From assembly GCA_001303665.1 (NCBI GenBank), contig LJUF01000256.1, forward strand, positions 1 to 6,582: a stretch of 6,582 bases of DNA. The letters are read 5' to 3'. This stretch comes from Phycisphaerae bacterium SM23_33. GTDB taxonomy: Bacteria > Planctomycetota > Phycisphaerae > SM23-33. The translations under genes were made by a program, and so were the position numbers. The notes beneath the pieces were generated by a model, which worked only from the letters and a program-made list of their open reading frames with translations, did not search any database and was not told the DNA's origin. Of the stretch, positions 1 to 5,814 are shown one piece after another (the first letter of the stretch is position 1; each line of letters begins with the position of its first letter).

Positions 1-177
1 CCCCCGCCGGCGCTGGTGGTGAAGACCCACACGGTGCGGAAGGGCGAGACCTTGTGGTCGCTGTCGAGGCTGTACCTGGGCGACCCCAGGAGGTGGCAGG
101 AGATCGTCCAGGCCAATCCGGGGCTGAACCCCAGCGCCCTGCCGGTGGGCAAGGCGATCGTGATCCCGGAGAAGTAG
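1..177 (+). CDS. LysM-domain protein, C-terminal end (partial)
   Basis: The open frame enters from the left edge and stops at TAG 175-177, giving 58 visible residues. After a short proline-rich stretch (PPPALVV) it reads HTVRKGETLWSLSRLYLGD, then RRWQEIVQANPGL, and ends PVGKAIVIPEK. This is a complete LysM module: the VxxGETLWSLS opening, the central W-xx-I-xx-AN helix and the closing 'L-x-V-G-x-x-I-x-IP' strand. LysM modules bind N-acetylglucosamine-containing glycans such as peptidoglycan, so the protein is probably exported or envelope-associated. A C-terminal LysM after a proline-rich linker is common in cell-wall hydrolases and in small planctomycete LysM proteins. The N-terminal part is outside the window, so the catalytic or anchoring domain, if any, is unknown. 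recG begins 7 nt after the stop, suggesting co-transcription. Confidence 0.85.
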   Translation, partial: PPPALVVKTHTVRKGETLWSLSRLYLGDPRRWQEIVQANPGLNPSALPVGKAIVIPEK

Positions 178-184
178 GCCTGCG

Positions 185-1453
185 TTGGGCCAGCTCAGCC
201 TGGACACGCCGGTTCAGTACGTCAAGGGGGTAGGGCCGCGGCGTGCCGAGCAGTTGGCGGAGTTGGGGATCCGGACGGTCGAGGAGCTGCTGCTGCACTT
301 TCCGCGCCGCTTCGACCTTCGGCGGCAGTGCCAGGCGATCGAGACGCTGCGCGGCGGGGAGGCGGCCGCCACCGTCGCCGGAACGGTGGGCGAGGTGGAG
401 TACCGCCCTTTCGGCCGGCAGCCGTTCTTCGCCTGCACCCTGGACGACGGCACCGGCTGGGTGGGGGTGCGCTGGTTCCACGGGGGGTACCTGCGGAACC
501 GGATCAAGCCGGGCATCCACCTGGCCGTCAGCGGGAAGGTCTCGGCTTACAGGGAACAGCTCCAGTTCGTCAACCCGCGGCACCAGATCATCTACGACCC
601 GGAGGGGGCCAAGCTGGACGCCGATGAGCTGCTGCCGGTGTATCCGACCGCGGGGCCGCTGCCCAGCGGCATGATCGCCCGGATCATCCAGGGCGTGCTG
701 CCGGAGGTGCCGCGGCTGTTCCCGCGGTGGTTTGACGGCGCGTACCTCGCGCCGCGCGAGCTGCCCGACCGCCCCGCCGCCATCGCCGCGATGCACCGGC
801 CGGAGGACAGGGACCAGTGGGCCCGGGCCCGGCGGCGGCTGGCGTACGATGAATTTCTGCTGATGCAGTTGGGGATCGCGCTTCAGCGGATGCGGAGCGT
901 GAGCCGGCCGGCCCACGCCCTGCCGGTCAGCCAGGAGATCGACCGGCGGATCCGGGCGCGGTTCCCGTTCCAGTTGACGGCGGCGCAGGACCGGGCGGTG
1001 GGTGAGATCGCGGCGGACCTGGGGCGGCCGCGGCCGATGAACCGGCTGCTCCAGGGCGACGTGGGTTCGGGCAAGACGGTGGTGGCGCTGTACGCGGCGC
1101 TGGCGGCGGTGGCCCGGGGCAAGCAAGCGGCCATCATGGCCCCCACCGAGATCCTCGCCCGCCAGCATTACCGCAAGGTGCAGCAGTACCTGGGCGATTC
1201 GCGGGTGCGGACCGCCCTGCTGGTCGGCGCCCAGCGGCCGGCCGAGCGGGCCGAAATCCTCGGCAAGCTGGCCACCGGCCAGATCGACGTCGCCGTGGGC
1301 ACGCACGCCCTGATCACGCCGGAGGTCCGCTTCCAGGCGGGTGGGCTTCCGGGCCAAGGGCTATGCCCCCCACTGCCTGGTGATGACGGCCACGCCCATC
1401 CCGCGGACGCTGGCCCTGACGGTCTTCGGCGACCTGGACGTGTCGGTGATTGA
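185..1453 (+). CDS. recG: RecG N-terminal fragment: wedge domain and first half of helicase domain 1
   Basis: This frame would give a 422-residue product, of which residues 1 to about 384 are RecG. Visible parts are the N-terminal VQYVKGVGPRRAEQL segment (10-24), the OB-fold wedge domain (about 60-145), the YPTAGPLPSGMIARII linker (153-168), RRLAYDEFLLMQL (217-229), the Q-like motif FPFQLTAAQDRAV (260-272), Walker A GDVGSGKT (291-298), motif Ia MAPTEILARQH (318-328) and GTHALI (372-377). Residues 385-422 are out-of-frame tail ending at TGA 1451-1453. The start is TTG at 185. No ATG or GTG lies in frame near the expected N-terminus, and TTG gives GQLSLDTPVQYVKGVGP, matching how RecG proteins usually begin. 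A GGAG at 168-171, inside the upstream gene's end, is the only Shine-Dalgarno candidate and is somewhat far (13 nt). Confidence 0.85.
   Translation: MGQLSLDTPVQYVKGVGPRRAEQLAELGIRTVEELLLHFPRRFDLRRQCQAIETLRGGEAAATVAGTVGEVEYRPFGRQPFFACTLDDGTGWVGVRWFHGGYLRNRIKPGIHLAVSGKVSAYREQLQFVNPRHQIIYDPEGAKLDADELLPVYPTAGPLPSGMIARIIQGVLPEVPRLFPRWFDGAYLAPRELPDRPAAIAAMHRPEDRDQWARARRRLAYDEFLLMQLGIALQRMRSVSRPAHALPVSQEIDRRIRARFPFQLTAAQDRAVGEIAADLGRPRPMNRLLQGDVGSGKTVVALYAALAAVARGKQAAIMAPTEILARQHYRKVQQYLGDSRVRTALLVGAQRPAERAEILGKLATGQIDVAVGTHALITPEVRFQAGGLPGQGLCPPLPGDDGHAHPADAGPDGLRRPGRVGD
1334..1343 (+). other. Deletion/frameshift junction in recG
   Basis: Upstream, the codons gag-gtc-cgc-ttc-cag (EVRFQ) are in the first frame. 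Downstream, cgg-gtg-ggc-ttc-cgg (RVGFR) are in a frame displaced by +1. The bases caggcgggtg form the join. In family members the QR before the VGF-like segment directly follows the motif II block, so the right end of the lesion lies just 5' of the cgg at 1338. No long direct repeat is evident at the join; one or two shared bases at most could have guided it. Confidence 0.75.
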
Positions 1454-2210
1454 CGAGATGCCCCCCGGCCGGGGGCGGACCGAGACCCGCTGCGTGGACA
1501 AGCAGGGCTGGGGGGAGGTGATCGAGTTCGTCCGCGGTCGGCTGGCGGCCGGCCAGCAGGCGTATTTCGTGTATCCGCTGGTGGCCGAGACGGCCAACCA
1601 GCAGCTCACCGCGGCCCAGGCGGCCTTCGAGGAGCTGTCGGCGAGGGACTTCCGCGAACACCAGGTCGGGCTGGTGCACGGGCAGATGCCGGCCAGCCAG
1701 CAGGAGACGGTGATGGGACGCTTCCGGTCGGGTGAGATCCGGCTGCTGGCGGCCAGCACGGTGGTGGAGGTGGGGCTGGACGTGCCCAACGCCAACGTCA
1801 TGGTGATCGTGAACGCGGAGCGCTTCGGCCTGGCCCAACTGCACCAGCTCCGCGGCCGCGTCGGCCGGGGCAAAGAGGACGCCGTCTGCATCCTGGTGGC
1901 CGGCTCCAAGAGCCCCGTGGCGGCCGAGCGGCTGCGGGTCCTCACCCAGACCAATGACGGCTTCAAGATCGCCGAGGCCGACCTGCGGCTCCGCGGGCCG
2001 GGTGAGTTCTTCGGCACGCGCCAGCACGGCTGGCCGGAGCTGAAGATCGCCGACCTGGTGGGCGACCACGACATCCTGCGTCTGGCCCGGCGCGACGCCT
2101 TTGCCATGGTCCAGGCCGACCCGGACCTGACCGCCCCCGAGCACCAGCTCCTGCGGGCCGAGCTGGTCAAGGCCTACGGCGAGCGCCTGGCCCTGATCGC
2201 GGGGGCCTAG
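1341..2210 (+). CDS. recG: RecG C-terminal fragment: helicase motifs III-VI and TRG region
   Basis: This is the continuation of recG in the next frame, 289 residues if read from the GTG at 1341. That GTG is almost certainly an internal valine (QR-VGFRAKG) and not a true start; no Shine-Dalgarno sequence precedes it. Visible motifs are motif III MTATPIPRT (15-23), DLDVSVIDEMPPGR (31-44), the domain 2 opening QAYFVYPLVAE (73-83), HGQMP (113-117), motif V STVVEVGLDVPNA (139-151), NAERFGLAQLHQLRGRVGRG with motif VI (158-177), and the RecG-specific TRG region ADLRLRGPGEFFGTRQHG (213-230). The C-terminus is complete. Without Walker A and B it cannot hydrolyse ATP by itself. It is best read as part of the broken gene and not as an independent protein. 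Confidence 0.85.
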   Translation: MGFRAKGYAPHCLVMTATPIPRTLALTVFGDLDVSVIDEMPPGRGRTETRCVDKQGWGEVIEFVRGRLAAGQQAYFVYPLVAETANQQLTAAQAAFEELSARDFREHQVGLVHGQMPASQQETVMGRFRSGEIRLLAASTVVEVGLDVPNANVMVIVNAERFGLAQLHQLRGRVGRGKEDAVCILVAGSKSPVAAERLRVLTQTNDGFKIAEADLRLRGPGEFFGTRQHGWPELKIADLVGDHDILRLARRDAFAMVQADPDLTAPEHQLLRAELVKAYGERLALIAGA

Positions 2211-2235
2211 ACGATAGGCGAGCAAGCCGGCAGGC

Positions 2236-2280
2236 CGCCCTTTCCTGTCCCCGCGGGCGCGCCGTTTGCGGGGGGCGTTT
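2236..2280 (+). terminator. Weak terminator-like hairpin after recG
   Basis: An outer stem pairs CGCCC (2236-2240) with GGGCG (2273-2277). An inner stem pairs CCCGC (2250-2254) with GCGGG (2268-2272), leaving an unpaired left-hand bulge. Only TTT (2278-2280) follows, so the U-tract is poor. The position between recG and a promoter candidate suits a terminator, but G+C-rich DNA forms such pairings easily. Confidence 0.25.
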
Positions 2281-2307
2281 GACCCGGACCCGCGCCGGCG
2301 GTAGCAT
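2279..2307 (+). promoter_or_regulatory. Candidate sigma70-type promoter for hisI-ktrB-ktrA
   Basis: TTGACC (2279-2284) matches five of six bases of the -35 consensus. TAGCAT (2302-2307) matches four of six of the -10 consensus, including the key first T, second A and last T. The spacer is exactly 17 bp. It lies about 40 bp before the hisI start in the only sizeable + strand intergenic region (2211-2349), where a promoter for the downstream operon is expected. It is a sequence match only; the start site is not known. Confidence 0.5.
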
Positions 2308-2333
2308 GAGCCGCGTTCCTGGCGCTTTCAAAG

Positions 2334-2352
2334 ACTTCGGGAGCCTGAAGTG
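2334..2352 (+). promoter_or_regulatory. hisI Shine-Dalgarno site and start codon inside a small hairpin
   Basis: GGGAG at 2339-2343 sits 6 nt before the GTG start (2350-2352) and fixes that start. The same bases can fold: ACTTCGG (2334-2340) pairs with CTGAAGT (2345-2351), seven pairs including one G-T wobble, around a GAGC loop (2341-2344). The fold would place the Shine-Dalgarno bases in the loop and upper stem and pair the first two bases of the start codon. It could damp translation initiation; this is inferred from pairing alone. Confidence 0.4.
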
Positions 2353-2751
2353 GACAAGCTGGAAGAGACGATTGCGGGGCTGAAGTACGACGAGCAGGGC
2401 CTCATCCCGGCGGTGATCGTGGACGCCGAGAACAAGCAGGTGCTGATGCTGGCGTACATGAACGCGGCGGCCCTGGCCGAGACCATCCGCACCGGCAACA
2501 CACACTTCTGGTCTCGCAGCCGGGGCAGGCTGTGGATGAAGGGCGAGGCCAGCGGCCACACCCAGCAGGTCCAGGCCGTGTACGCCGACTGCGACGCCGA
2601 CACGCTGCTGATCGAGGTGATCCAGCGAAAGGCGGCCTGCCACGAGGGCTACCGCTCCTGCTTCTACCGCAGGCTCGGCCGGGACGGGGCCTGGGAGGTG
2701 ATCGCCGAGAAGGTCTTCGAGCCCGGGGACGTGTACGGCAAGTCCGGGTGA
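2350..2751 (+). CDS. hisI: Phosphoribosyl-AMP cyclohydrolase HisI
   Basis: This cytosolic enzyme opens the adenine ring of phosphoribosyl-AMP in the third step of histidine biosynthesis (EC 3.5.4.19). The 133-residue length is that of the stand-alone enzyme, with no fused HisE pyrophosphohydrolase, so HisE must be encoded elsewhere. Family signatures are LMLAYMN (32-38), FWSRSRGRLWMKGEASGHTQ (53-72), the metal-binding D80-C81-D82-A83-D84 cluster, and CHEGYRSCF with C97 and C104. By family knowledge, C81, C97 and C104 correspond to the zinc-binding cysteines and the aspartates to the Mg2+ site. The start is GTG, chosen because GGGAG lies 6 nt upstream and the N-terminus DKLEETIAGLKYDEQGLIPAV matches the family. 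It is first in the apparent operon with ktrB, although the functions are unrelated. Confidence 0.95.
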   Translation: MDKLEETIAGLKYDEQGLIPAVIVDAENKQVLMLAYMNAAALAETIRTGNTHFWSRSRGRLWMKGEASGHTQQVQAVYADCDADTLLIEVIQRKAACHEGYRSCFYRRLGRDGAWEVIAEKVFEPGDVYGKSG

Positions 2752-2764
2752 CGCCCCACAGGCC

Positions 2765-4633
2765 ATGAGCAAGAACGACCAGCCAACCAGCCCCATCTCG
2801 GCCCGCACGGTGATCCTGGCCGGCGGCGACGCCGTGATGGTGCTGGCGGCCGCGGCGGCCATCTCCACGCTGGCGCTGGAGTACGGCTTCTACCAGCCGC
2901 CGGTGAAGGTCGAGCACCTGCACCTCATCCAGGTGTGGGTGCTGGGGGCGTTCGTGCTGGACCGCGTGGGGCGGCTGCTGCTGAGCCGGCGCCGCCGGCT
3001 GTTCCTGAAGGAGAACTGGATCGACTTCGCCCTGATGGGCGGGGCGGCGGTGGTGGCGCTGGCGGCCCGGCGGCTCCAGACGCGGGTGCTGTCGGCGGCG
3101 GCCCTGTACGTCATCGTCACCCAGGTGTACATCCTGGCGGTGCTGGTGGTGCGGGCGGTGGGGCTACAGGTGCGGGTGGCCGGCACCGGCATCCATCCCA
3201 TCTGGCTGCTGATCGGCGGCTTCGTGGTGGTGATCCTGTTCGGCACCTGCCTGCTGCTGCTGCCCACGGCCATCCCCGAGCAGGCGGAAAGGCCGCTGGG
3301 CTTCGCCGACGCGCTGTTCACCGCCACCAGCGCCACCTGCGTGACGGGGCTGATCGTCCGCGACACCGGCAGCGAGTTCAGCCGCTTCGGCCAGGTGGTC
3401 ATCCTGACCCTGATCCAGTTGGGCGGGCTGGGCATCATGATCTTCGGCACCGTCTTCGCCCTGCTGGCCGGGCGCGACCTGAGCGTCCGCGAAAGCCTGG
3501 TGGCGCGGCAGGTGCTGTCGGAGGGGACCATCGGCCGCATCGGGCGGATGGTGAAGTTCGTGGTGCTGGCCACCTTCGTGGCGGAGGCCGCCGGGGCGCT
3601 GCTGAGCTACTGGATGTGGCGGCAGCACGACCCGGGGGCGCCGCCGGGCAAGGCGGCCTTCCACACCGTCTTTCACGCCATCAGCGCGTTCTGCAACGCG
3701 GGCTTTTCCCTGCAGAAGACCAGCCTGACCGACCTGGCGCGGTACTGGCAGGTGATCGCCGTGATGGCCCCGCTGATCGTGCTGGGGGGGCTGGGCTTCC
3801 CGGTGCTGTACGACCTGGCGCGGGCGGGCTGGCACGGGCTGAGGCGCCTGCTCGGGGCCGCCGGGCCCGCCGCGGTCACGCTGACGCTGCACAGCAAGCT
3901 GGTGCTGAGCACCTCGGCGATCCTGGTGCTGCTGGGGGCCGGGGGGCTGCTGGCCATCGAGCACGCCAGTGACGCCGGGCAGACCTACGGCTCCAGCGTC
4001 ACCGCCCAGGACAACCCCCAGGTGAGGCTGTACCAGCCGGGGCTGCTGGAGCTGGCCCCGCCGCAGCAGGTCCGCGAGGCGGTGTTCCAGTCGGTGACGG
4101 CGCGGACGGCCGGCTTCAACACCATTCCCATGTCCAAGCTGAGCCACGCGGGAAAGTTCTGGATGTGCCTGCTGATGATCATCGGCGGCTCGCCGGCCGG
4201 CACCGCCGGCGGGATGAAGACCGCCACGGTGGCCATCCTGGTGCTGGCCATTGCCTCCATCCTCCGCCGCCGGGAGCGGATCGAGAGCTTCCGCCGAACC
4301 ATCGCCGAGTCGTTCGTGCGCAAGGCCACGGTGCTGGCCGGGCTGTACCTGGCCCTGGTGGCCGCCTCCACCCTGCTGCTGTCGGTGGCCATGTACCAGC
4401 GCCGCGGCCCGGCCATCCCCTTCATGGACGTGTTCTTCGAGGCCTGCAGCGCCTGCGGCACGGTGGGGCTGACCTGCGGCGTGACGCGGAGTTTGACGAC
4501 CTTCGGCAAATACGTGATCATGGCGTCCATGTTCATCGGGCGGCTGGGGCCGCTGACGCTGCTGCTGGCGTTGACGCTGCGGTATCGTCCGGCCCGGTAC
4601 GCGTATCCGAATGAGGAGGTGGTGCTGGGATGA
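2765..4633 (+). CDS. ktrB: K+ transporter pore subunit, TrkH/KtrB family, with N-terminal membrane extension
   Basis: This is an inner-membrane channel-like subunit for potassium uptake, gated by the RCK protein encoded next. All four pore loops of the TrkH/TrkG/KtrB fold are present, each with its filter glycine: TATSATCVTGL (186-196, G195), HAISAFCNAGF (304-314, G313), SVTARTAGF (443-451, G450) and EACSACGTVGL (559-569, G568). Also conserved are GGSPAGTAGGMKTAT (474-488), the region that lines the pore gate, and MFIGRLGPLTLLLAL near the C-terminus, typical of KtrB. The core starts near residue 144. Before it lie about 140 extra residues with four hydrophobic segments (about 16-38, 53-68, 85-101, 108-132) and a basic stretch, RRRRLFLKENWIDF (75-88). 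At 622 residues it is longer than typical KtrB (about 450) or TrkH (about 480). The start is ATG 2765, with only a weak AGG nearby. The end overlaps ktrA. Confidence 0.93.
   Translation: MSKNDQPTSPISARTVILAGGDAVMVLAAAAAISTLALEYGFYQPPVKVEHLHLIQVWVLGAFVLDRVGRLLLSRRRRLFLKENWIDFALMGGAAVVALAARRLQTRVLSAAALYVIVTQVYILAVLVVRAVGLQVRVAGTGIHPIWLLIGGFVVVILFGTCLLLLPTAIPEQAERPLGFADALFTATSATCVTGLIVRDTGSEFSRFGQVVILTLIQLGGLGIMIFGTVFALLAGRDLSVRESLVARQVLSEGTIGRIGRMVKFVVLATFVAEAAGALLSYWMWRQHDPGAPPGKAAFHTVFHAISAFCNAGFSLQKTSLTDLARYWQVIAVMAPLIVLGGLGFPVLYDLARAGWHGLRRLLGAAGPAAVTLTLHSKLVLSTSAILVLLGAGGLLAIEHASDAGQTYGSSVTAQDNPQVRLYQPGLLELAPPQQVREAVFQSVTARTAGFNTIPMSKLSHAGKFWMCLLMIIGGSPAGTAGGMKTATVAILVLAIASILRRRERIESFRRTIAESFVRKATVLAGLYLALVAASTLLLSVAMYQRRGPAIPFMDVFFEACSACGTVGLTCGVTRSLTTFGKYVIMASMFIGRLGPLTLLLALTLRYRPARYAYPNEEVVLG
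4613..4620 (+). promoter_or_regulatory. Strong Shine-Dalgarno site for ktrA
   Basis: GAGGAGGT lies inside the last codons of ktrB, 9 nt before the ATG at 4630. It supports that start and, with the ATGA overlap, translational coupling of pore and gate subunits. Confidence 0.7.
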
Positions 4634-5313
4634 GTCCGGCCAACCGGTTCGCGATTATCGGGATGGGTCGTTTCGGGGAGCGGCTGGCTCGGGGGCTGGC
4701 GGCGGCCGGCGCCGAGGTCATCGCCGTGGACAAGCGGGCGGAGCTGCTGGAGGAGATCCGCGACAGCGTCACGCTGGCGGTGGCCCTGGACGCCACCGAC
4801 GAGCAGGCCCTGATCGCCCAGGGGCTGGACAAGGTGGACGCGGCGGTGGTCGGCATCGGCGCCGCCTTCGAGGAATCGGCCCTGGCCACCTCCGCCCTGA
4901 AGCGGATCGGCGTGCCCCGCGTCATCAGCCGGGCCACCACCCCGGCCCGGGGCGAGATCCTCTCCCGCATCGGCGCCGACGACATCGTCATCCCCGAGGC
5001 CGAGTGCGCCGACCGCTGGTGCCAGCGGCTGGTGATGCCCAACGTCATGGAGAAGATCGACCTGGGCCACGCCCATTCGCTGGTCCAGATCCGCGCCCCC
5101 GACTCCTGGGCCGGCAAGACGCTGGAGCAGCTCAACATCCGCAAGAAGTGGAGGGTCAACGTGGTGGCGATCCGCCGGCTGCTGCCCGACGACGCCCAGC
5201 GCACCGGCAGCTACGTCATCGACATGCCCATGCCCGACAGCCGCATCGAGCTGGGCGACCTGCTGCTGGTGGTGGGCAGCAACGAGGCCATTGAGGCCCT
5301 GCCCAGCCAGTAA
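4630..5313 (+). CDS. ktrA: K+ uptake regulatory subunit KtrA (TrkA-N/TrkA-C, RCK)
   Basis: This is the cytosolic gating ring subunit that binds nucleotide and controls the KtrB pore. The 227-residue length, with one Rossmann RCK_N and one RCK_C domain, is that of KtrA; TrkA of enterobacteria has two copies and about 458 residues. The N-terminal domain shows the dinucleotide-binding glycine motif G11-M-G13-R-F-G16, D34 at the end of the second strand (VIAVDK), and LDATDEQAL (53-61), where family members contact the nucleotide. VISRATTPARGEILSRIGADDIVIPE (98-123) closes the Rossmann unit. From about 135 onward the RCK_C domain follows, with SWAGKTLEQLNIRKKWRVNVVAIRR and the closing ELGDLLLVVGSNEAI. 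The ATG overlaps the ktrB stop as ATGA and has a good ribosome site. It is the last gene of the + strand operon. Confidence 0.95.
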   Translation: MSPANRFAIIGMGRFGERLARGLAAAGAEVIAVDKRAELLEEIRDSVTLAVALDATDEQALIAQGLDKVDAAVVGIGAAFEESALATSALKRIGVPRVISRATTPARGEILSRIGADDIVIPEAECADRWCQRLVMPNVMEKIDLGHAHSLVQIRAPDSWAGKTLEQLNIRKKWRVNVVAIRRLLPDDAQRTGSYVIDMPMPDSRIELGDLLLVVGSNEAIEALPSQ

Positions 5314-5334
5314 TCCCCGGCGGGGCGGGCCTCA
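5292..5334. terminator. Inverted repeat between convergent ktrA and rpiB, possible bidirectional terminator
   Basis: TGAGGCCC (5292-5299) pairs with GGGCCTCA (5327-5334). After one bulged T (5300), GCCC (5301-5304) pairs with GGGC (5323-5326). This is 12 pairs around an 18-nt loop. The structure covers the ktrA stop (TAA 5311-5313, in the loop) and the rpiB stop (TGA, complement of 5332-5334, in the stem). No T-run follows on either strand, so it is not a canonical Rho-independent terminator. Its position between two converging operons only 18 nt apart is what suggests a termination or anti-readthrough role. Confidence 0.4.
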
Positions 5335-5814
5335 GTCCCTGGTGGCGGGGAACTTGCAGGTGCTGGGGTCCTCGCCGCGCTCGATGCAGCGAATCTTCTC
5401 CACCCGGCGCGAGTGCCGCCCGCCGGCCTCGAAGTCGGTGGTCAGCCAAGTCTGCACGATCTGCCGGATCATGTCGTCGCCCAGCACGTCGGCGGCCAGG
5501 CACAGCACGTTGGCGTCATTGTGGCGCCGCGAAATCTGGGCGCTGACCTCGTCGTTGCAGATGGCCGCCCGCACCCCCTTGATCTTGTTGGCCACAATGC
5601 TCATGCCGATCCCCGTGCCGCACACCATGATCCCCCGCTCCGCGGTGCCGTCGGCGACGGCCCGGGCGGCCTGGTAGCCCAGGTCCGGATAGTCGCAACT
5701 GCGGGAGGAATTGGTGCCCACGTCAATCACCTGGTGGTTCAGCTCCATGAGCAGGGCCGCCACCTTCTCCTTCGTGGCGTGCCCGCGGTGATCGGCGGCG
5801 ACGACAATCTTCAT
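5332..5814 (-). CDS. rpiB: Ribose-5-phosphate isomerase B
   Basis: RpiB interconverts ribose 5-phosphate and ribulose 5-phosphate in the non-oxidative pentose phosphate pathway. The 160-residue protein follows the LacA/LacB/RpiB fold throughout. D8-H9 lie in the first strand (VVAADHRGH), Y42-P43 in DYPDLG, and the anion-hole and catalytic loop is CGTGIGMS with C65, the general-base cysteine of E. coli-type RpiB. H98 and N99 lie in SRRHNDANVL, and the phosphate-binding arginines in GGRHSRRVEKI (R133, R137). The last dozen residues (GEDPSTCKFPATRD) extend slightly beyond the usual end. The ATG overlaps the upstream fusion gene's stop as ATGA, with GAGA about 7 nt before it, so translation is probably coupled. 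A sugar-phosphate isomerase of the LacAB type is possible, but the catalytic residues and gene context favour RpiB. Confidence 0.93.
   Translation of the reverse strand: MKIVVAADHRGHATKEKVAALLMELNHQVIDVGTNSSRSCDYPDLGYQAARAVADGTAERGIMVCGTGIGMSIVANKIKGVRAAICNDEVSAQISRRHNDANVLCLAADVLGDDMIRQIVQTWLTTDFEAGGRHSRRVEKIRCIERGEDPSTCKFPATRD

Larger units (their letters stand above)
185..2210 (+). pseudogene. recG: recG, ATP-dependent DNA helicase, disrupted by a ~50-nt deletion with frameshift
   Basis: Two consecutive frames together encode nearly all of RecG, the branched-DNA translocase that regresses stalled replication forks and processes Holliday junctions. The first frame carries the wedge domain and helicase motifs I and Ia up to GTHALI. 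The second carries motif III (MTATPIPRT) to the C-terminal TRG motif. At about 1334-1343 the frame shifts, and the segment that should hold the LGLVxxDEQHRFGVxQR-like block (motif II, Walker B) is absent. Compared with E. coli RecG, about 19 residues should lie between the F of VRF and the V of VGFRAKG, but only 7 nt remain. A 50-nt loss fits both the spacing and the frame change. Restoring it gives about 691 codons, against 693 residues in E. coli. As written, no functional helicase can be made. Whether the lesion is biological or an assembly error cannot be told from this sequence; the otherwise clean conservation on both sides suggests a recent event or an artefact. Confidence 0.9.

Noticed and set aside
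1341..2210. Possibility that the second recG frame is a separately translated protein or a programmed frameshift product
   Set aside because: No Shine-Dalgarno site precedes the GTG, no slippery sequence is seen, and the motif II block is physically absent, so a frameshift alone would not restore a working helicase.
1314..2225. Long antisense open frame opposite recG (303 codons)
   Set aside because: The product is an Arg/His/Gly/Leu-rich sequence with no recognisable domain. It mirrors a conserved helicase on the other strand and is expected from G+C-rich third positions.
2765..3195. KtrB N-terminal extension as a true voltage sensor
   Set aside because: The fourth hydrophobic segment has arginines only at its edges and not every third residue, so an S4-type sensor is not supported.
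2935..3972. Long + strand frame inside ktrB (345 codons)
   Set aside because: It is a shifted-frame shadow of ktrB with extreme Gly/Ala/Arg/Pro content. The ktrB frame carries all four pore loops.
3164..4147. Antisense frame opposite ktrB (327 codons)
   Set aside because: The product is Gln/His/Gly-rich low complexity with no domain, a compositional artefact.
4611..5294. Shifted frame over ktrA (227 codons, same length as KtrA)
   Set aside because: The coincidence of length is accidental. The product is low-complexity Arg/Gly/His/Pro, while the other frame is a clear RCK protein with a good ribosome site.
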